Shown: one piece after another, positions 5,066 through 8,209 of the stretch
Layout of the letters: each line of letters begins with the position of its first letter
How positions within the stretch are numbered: position 1 is the first letter of the stretch
Assembly: GCA_012269805.1 (NCBI GenBank)
Contig: JAAXJP010000658.1
Location: 1 to 8,209, forward strand
Origin: Rubrivirga sp.
GTDB taxonomy: Bacteria > Bacteroidota > Rhodothermia > Rhodothermales > Rubricoccaceae
Length of the DNA: 8,209 nucleotides
Direction: 5' to 3'
Program-made: the position numbers and the translations under genes
The notes under the pieces: model-generated
What the model was told of the DNA's origin: nothing
Databases searched by the model: none
The model's input: the letters and a program-made list of their open reading frames with translations, nothing else

Positions 5066-6433
5066 GTGCCCACCGAGCCCCACGCCGTCGCCATCCTGAG
5101 AGCCCGCCTCGCGGGGGGCGACATCGACGAGCGCCGGTTCGAGGCCGCGCTGCGACGGCTCGAGGCCGACTCCCCCCGGGGCGTCCCGCCAGAACGGAAG
5201 GGGGAGGCCGACGTCGCCCTCGCGACGGGGAGGATCGGCGAAGCGGAATACGACGAGCGGCTGAGGGCGGCGGCCGACGCGGTGGCGGCCGACGCGGAGC
5301 CGCCGTCGGCCACCTCGTCGGTCGCCCCGTCACTCAACAGCGGCTCCGCCCGCGACCCGCTCGCGGAGGACGAGCCGATCGACGTCGACTACGAGGTCGT
5401 GGGGGCTGGGACCCTCCCAGTACGGCCGTCGACGGACCTCGCTCCCCCCGCACCGACCGGCTCGAGGCGGCCGGCCCTGTTCGGACTCGTCGGGGCGGCC
5501 GTCGTCGTCGCCCTCTCCGCGTACCTCGGGCTCCGGCCCCGCGCCGTCGACGACCGGGTGGAGACGGTCCAGGGGGAGCCCGTCCGCGTGTTCGTCCTCC
5601 GGAACGACGTCCGGATGGGTGACGACCCGGACGCCGTGGTGACGGCCGCCCCCGACCACGGGACGGCGACGGTCGGGGGGGGCGGAGCCTGGATCGACTA
5701 CGTAGCGGCCGAGGACTTTGTCGGCGAGGACCGGTTCTCGTACCGCGCCTCGGGAGACGCGTTCGGCACGGCGACCGGCACGGTCTTGGTCGCCGTCGCG
5801 CCGAGGCCCAACGCCCCCCCCTCGGTGGCCGACGACGAGGTCGAGGTCCGGACCGGAAGGACGGCAACCGTCTACCCCCTCGAGAACGACGAGGACCCCG
5901 AGGGCGACGACCTCGCGCTCGCCGTCGAAACGCCGCCCCAGCACGGCGAGGTCGAGGTGGCCGACGGCGGCTCCGTCACCTACACCCCCGAGCGGGGGTA
6001 CGTCGGCGCCGACTCGTTCACGTACTCGGCCACGGACGCCGACGGGGCCTCCGCAGTGGCTACCGTGCGCATCGACGTCGCCCCGCCCCCTCTTGAGGTC
6101 GTCGCGGACGGCCCGTTCTCCGTGGGCCGGAACAAGTACTGGGTGTGGCCGATCTCGAACTCCGAGCCGACCCGCGTCCGGGTCGAGGTGACCCAGACGC
6201 GCGGGTCTCGGTCGGAACTCCGCGTCATGCGGGCGTCGGAGCACTACAAGTGGCGGGACAAAGAGCCGTTCCGGGACTTCCCCCAGTTCTACACGACGCT
6301 CCGGCGCGGAGACACGTACCAGCAGACCGACGTGCTCCCGGCCGGGGAGTACGTCGTCGTCCTGTTCTACCCACCGAGCCGGTTCGACCCGACCCCCATG
6401 CGGGCTGACGTGACGATCACGACGGGTGGGTAG
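5066..6433 (+). CDS. Single-pass membrane protein: SHOCT-like N terminus and two Big_9/cadherin-like repeats
   Basis: This 455-residue protein is encoded from a GTG 4 nt after the stop of the preceding gene, implying translational coupling. Residues 7-32 (AVAILRARLAGGDIDERRFEAALRRL) and about 48-70 are two SHOCT-like helical hairpins. A flexible acidic/Pro-rich linker follows, then a membrane helix at 136-155. Beyond it lie two related Ig-like domains of about 85 residues (161-246 and 254-340). They share the pattern LxND...HGx(V/A)xV...YVxxxxFVGxDxFxYxAxD seen in Big_9/cadherin-like repeats; the second copy is nearer consensus (NDEDPEGDDL, YTPERGYVGADSFTYSATD). Residues 345-455 form a further beta-rich domain recalling PPC/emp24-type sandwiches (ending LPAGEYVVVLFYPP). 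Topology is inferred as SHOCT part inside, Ig-like part in the periplasm or outside. No catalytic motif is visible. Given the operon it probably acts with the degenerate M48 protein, perhaps as its membrane or adhesive partner; the function is otherwise unknown. Confidence 0.85.
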   Translation: MPTEPHAVAILRARLAGGDIDERRFEAALRRLEADSPRGVPPERKGEADVALATGRIGEAEYDERLRAAADAVAADAEPPSATSSVAPSLNSGSARDPLAEDEPIDVDYEVVGAGTLPVRPSTDLAPPAPTGSRRPALFGLVGAAVVVALSAYLGLRPRAVDDRVETVQGEPVRVFVLRNDVRMGDDPDAVVTAAPDHGTATVGGGGAWIDYVAAEDFVGEDRFSYRASGDAFGTATGTVLVAVAPRPNAPPSVADDEVEVRTGRTATVYPLENDEDPEGDDLALAVETPPQHGEVEVADGGSVTYTPERGYVGADSFTYSATDADGASAVATVRIDVAPPPLEVVADGPFSVGRNKYWVWPISNSEPTRVRVEVTQTRGSRSELRVMRASEHYKWRDKEPFRDFPQFYTTLRRGDTYQQTDVLPAGEYVVVLFYPPSRFDPTPMRADVTITTGG

Positions 6434-6696
6434 GCCCGTGGCACTGGTGGTCGTCTGAACCGAGCCCTCCTCGCACGTCGGGAAGAAACCGATCCGGTCA
6501 GTACGCGCCGCGGATGGACCCGAAGCACGCAGGGGAGAACGGGGCGAACCGCGCGGGCCGTCCACTCGAGCGGGCGAGTACGGGTTCGTACAACCACGCT
6601 CTCCGGACTCCCGCCGAGAGAGCCGACTCCCCCGTCTGGCCGTCGTCCTTGACACTGGGGCCTGCTCGGACGGGAAGCCCCCTCGCCGGGGTTCGA

Positions 6697-6743
6697 ACGA
6701 GGCCACATGCGAAGGGCAGTCTTTCGGACCCGACAGGCCTCGT
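6697..6743. other. Long-loop inverted repeat with nested hairpin
   Basis: ACGAGGCC (6697-6704) pairs perfectly with GGCCTCGT (6736-6743). Inside the 31-nt loop, CGAAG and CTTTCG can form a smaller stem with one bulge. Such nesting hints at RNA structure in the long intergenic region, but compensatory changes cannot be tested from one sequence. Confidence 0.25.
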
Positions 6744-6906
6744 CGTGGAGCGCCCGGGATGTCGACGCGTGCGAGACTGCCCGACGCGGGTTCTTGAGCG
6801 CGCCACCCGAGGCGGGATCGTAGCGCGCGGCCCGACTCGGTCCGGCTGCTCTCGCACGCGGGGATGGCCGAATACGAGGTGACGAGTCGCGGACCGGCCG
6901 AACAGT

Positions 6907-6927
6907 CGTGGGAGTCAGCCCCCCACG
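6907..6927. other. 6-bp hairpin CGTGGG/CCCACG
   Basis: Perfect arms at 6907-6912 and 6922-6927 around a 9-nt loop, about 105 bp before the imelysin start. There is no T-run, so a terminator is not supported. It could be part of a leader structure or chance. Confidence 0.2.
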
Positions 6928-6970
6928 TGCCGAGCGGGAGCTCCTAGCTAGGTCTGCGCACGACCTTCAC

Positions 6971-6993
6971 CCGCCTTCGAAAGCAGGAGGCGG
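6971..6993. promoter_or_regulatory. Inverted repeat upstream of the imelysin promoter
   Basis: CCGCCT (6971-6976) and AGGCGG (6988-6993) are perfect arms 11 nt apart. The element lies about ten bases upstream of the AT-rich -10-like sequence, around the expected -35 zone of the imelysin gene. It may be an activator or repressor site; no family was recognised. Confidence 0.3.
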
Positions 6994-7000
6994 ACGGTGC

Positions 7001-7020
7001 ATATAGACTGGGTCTAAACA
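7001..7020 (+). promoter_or_regulatory. Imelysin promoter core overlapping a palindromic operator
   Basis: ATATAGACTGGGTCTAAACA is the only AT-rich patch in this region. It contains TATAGA (7002-7007), a -10-like sequence placed 26 bp before the ATG, and the perfect dyad TAGAC-TGG-GTCTA (7004-7016). A protein bound to the dyad would block the promoter. Because imelysin proteins are typically controlled by iron or other metals, a metal-responsive repressor is a reasonable candidate, but the motif is not a recognised Fur or DtxR box. Confidence 0.4.
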
Positions 7021-7032
7021 AGCCCTCCATCC

Positions 7033-8199
7033 ATGGCCCGCTTCCCGTTCCGCGGAACGCCGCTCCTGGTCGCAGCGCTCGCGCTCCCCCTCACCGCCGT
7101 CGGGTGCGACTCGTCTGACGGCAAGGCCGCCGAGCGGTCCGCTGCGGTCACGACGTACGCCGACGTCGTGCTCGCCTCCTACGAAGACTCCTACGACGCG
7201 GCCGTCGAACTCGACCGGGCCATCGACGCGTTCGTGGCCTCGCCCGACCAGGCCGGCCTCGACGCCGCCAAGGAGGCGTGGCTCGACGCCCGTGAGCCCT
7301 ATGGGCAGACCGAGGCCTACCGGTTCGCCAACGGTCCCATCGACGACGCCGACGGCCCCGAGGGGCTCCTCAACGCCTGGCCGCTCGACGAGTCGTACGT
7401 CGACTACGTCGTCGGCGACCTCGACGCCGGCATCATCAACCGCCCGGCCGAGTTCCCGACGATCGACGAGGGCCTCCTCCTCGAGCTCAACGAGCAGGGG
7501 GGCGAGGAGAACGTCTCGGCCGGCTACCACGCCATCGAGTTCCTCCTCTGGGGCCAGGACCTCAGCGCCGACGGCGCCGGGACCCGCCCGATCACCGACT
7601 ACACCACGGCCCCCAACGCCGACCGGCGCAAGGCCTACCTCGCCGCCGCGAGCGACCTCCTCCTCGTCCACCTCGGCGAGATGGTCGAGGAGTGGGACAG
7701 CGACGGCGCGGGCTACCGCGCCACCTTCCTCGCCCTCGACGACGAGCAGGCGCTCCGGAACGTGTTCACCGGCATCGGCACGCTCGCCAAGTCGGAGCTG
7801 GCCGTCGAGCGGATGTTCGTGGCCGTGAACAACCAGGACCAGGAGGACGAGCACTCGTGCTTCTCGGACAACACGCACCGCGACATCGTCACGAACGCGC
7901 TGGGGATCGCCAACGTCTGGCGCGGGTCCTACACCCGGACCGACGGCTCGACCGTGAGCGGCACCTCGCTGGCCGACCTCGTCCGCGCCGAGGACGAGGC
8001 CCTCGCCGACCGCATTGACGCCAACGTGCAGGCGGCGCTGTCGGCGGTCGACGCCATCCCGGCCCCGTTCGACCAAGCGATCATCGACGACCAGCAGACG
8101 GTGCTCGCGGCCGTCGACGCCCTCCAGACGCTGGGCGACTCGTTCGTCGAGGGCGCCGCTGCCCTCGACATCGCGATCAACAACGAGCTCCCCGACTGA
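7033..8199 (+). CDS. Imelysin family (M75/IrpA-type) periplasmic lipoprotein
   Basis: This 388-residue protein begins with a lipoprotein signal peptide: a hydrophobic core at 10-22 and T-A-V-G-C, lipidated Cys25. The mature part is a complete imelysin domain. WLDAREPYGQTEAYRF (83-98) is the conserved early helix, GYHAIEFLLWGQD (164-176) contains the family's GxHxxE signature (Gly164, His166, Glu169), and DEHSCFSDNTHRD (272-284) is the conserved second-repeat motif. Length is close to the usual IrpA-type size. Imelysins are two-repeat helical bundles on the periplasmic or outer side of the envelope, linked to iron uptake and often encoded beside a di-heme thiol oxidoreductase and TonB-dependent receptors. 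They were first named as peptidases, though GxHxxE is generally thought to bind metal and not to cut peptides. The ATG follows the pyrimidine tract CCCTCCATCC, with no Shine-Dalgarno. A palindrome over the likely -10 suggests repression. The expected partners would lie beyond the window's end. Confidence 0.95.
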   Translation: MARFPFRGTPLLVAALALPLTAVGCDSSDGKAAERSAAVTTYADVVLASYEDSYDAAVELDRAIDAFVASPDQAGLDAAKEAWLDAREPYGQTEAYRFANGPIDDADGPEGLLNAWPLDESYVDYVVGDLDAGIINRPAEFPTIDEGLLLELNEQGGEENVSAGYHAIEFLLWGQDLSADGAGTRPITDYTTAPNADRRKAYLAAASDLLLVHLGEMVEEWDSDGAGYRATFLALDDEQALRNVFTGIGTLAKSELAVERMFVAVNNQDQEDEHSCFSDNTHRDIVTNALGIANVWRGSYTRTDGSTVSGTSLADLVRAEDEALADRIDANVQAALSAVDAIPAPFDQAIIDDQQTVLAAVDALQTLGDSFVEGAAALDIAINNELPD

Positions 8200-8209
8200 G
8201 CCCCCGCGA

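Larger units (their letters stand above)
6434..7032. other. 599-bp intergenic region without a supported gene
   Basis: Open frames on both strands (for example 6514-6882 plus and 6498-6857 minus) are Arg/Pro/Ser-rich, lack the strong GC-ending codon bias of the neighbouring genes and show no known motif. They are treated as chance. A 27-codon frame at 6864-6947 (MAEYEVTSRGPAEQ...) is too short to support. The stretch holds several inverted repeats: GTACG-GGTT-CGTAC (6578-6591), ACGAGGCC/GGCCTCGT (6697-6704 with 6736-6743), CGTGGG/CCCACG (6907-6912 with 6922-6927), the 10-bp palindrome CCTAGCTAGG (6943-6952) and two more near the imelysin start. It could hold an unrecognised structured RNA or a decayed gene; no Rfam-type signature was recognised. 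Confidence 0.6.

Noticed and set aside
6649..6654. Perfect TTGACA in the intergenic region
   Set aside because: No -10-like sequence lies 16-19 bp downstream (GC-rich GGGAAG instead), and no gene follows at a suitable distance.
6680..6705. GGGTTCGAAC-like T-arm suggesting a tRNA or tmRNA fragment
   Set aside because: The bases on either side of the TTCGAAC loop cannot form the 5-bp T stem on either strand, and no acceptor or anticodon arm is found.
5330..6706. A 458-codon minus-strand frame opposite the SHOCT/Ig-like gene
   Set aside because: Typical antisense shadow rich in Arg, Gly, Val and Asp. The plus strand has recognisable Big_9 repeats and operon spacing.
6514..6882. A 122-codon plus-strand frame in the intergenic region
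   Set aside because: Mixed third-base use unlike neighbouring genes, no motif, Arg/Pro/Ser-rich product, and a similar frame exists on the other strand, pointing to chance.
6864..6947. A 27-codon frame MAEYEVTSRGPAEQ... before imelysin
   Set aside because: It starts plausibly but is too short, has no ribosome site at normal spacing and no recognised homologue; it cannot be told from chance.
1..8209. CRISPR array, insertion sequence, attachment site or phage genes
   Set aside because: No regularly spaced repeats, transposase or integrase motifs, or terminal inverted repeats were seen. The tRNA 3' end is not duplicated elsewhere in the window.

Overview
The window is very GC-rich DNA (by eye about 70 %) with strongly GC-ending codons in all real genes. 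The best guess for its source is a high-GC member of the Rhodothermota/Bacteroidota (FCB) side of the bacteria, such as a marine Rhodothermales/Rubricoccaceae relative. The grounds are a DUF1015 gene next to serA, no Shine-Dalgarno-like sequence before any start, a Bacteroidota-like small lipoprotein, and an imelysin lipoprotein. This placement is an inference from gene content, not a proven identification.

Layout. Positions 168-3567 carry three genes on the minus strand, transcribed right to left: a DUF1015 protein (2347-3567), a D-3-phosphoglycerate dehydrogenase SerA with a C-terminal ACT domain (1060-2265), and a small lipoprotein with a likely outer-membrane beta-strand body (168-965). 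Gaps of 81 and 94 bp separate them, so they could be one transcription unit. An AT-rich divergent promoter region (3568-3762) precedes an initiator tRNA-fMet gene on the plus strand (3763-3837), which is followed 3 nt later by a textbook intrinsic terminator (3841-3876).

Positions 4030-6433 hold a tightly packed two-gene plus-strand operon (4-nt gap, GTG start for the second gene). The first product has a zinc ribbon, a long hydrophobic segment and an M48 (Ste24/HtpX-like) peptidase-fold domain. Its HExxH motif and third zinc ligand are all replaced, so it looks like a pseudo-protease. The second product has SHOCT-like helical hairpins at the N terminus, one membrane helix, two cadherin/Big_9-type Ig-like repeats and a C-terminal beta-sandwich-like domain. 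This pair is the most interesting part of the window: an undescribed membrane module built round an inactive protease fold.

A 599-bp stretch (6434-7032) has no supported gene but holds several inverted repeats. Two of these sit directly in front of a complete imelysin (M75/IrpA family) lipoprotein gene at 7033-8199, and the nearer one overlaps its likely -10 region, as expected for a repressor (possibly metal-responsive) operator. The window ends 10 bp after the imelysin stop, so its usual iron/redox partner genes would lie outside.
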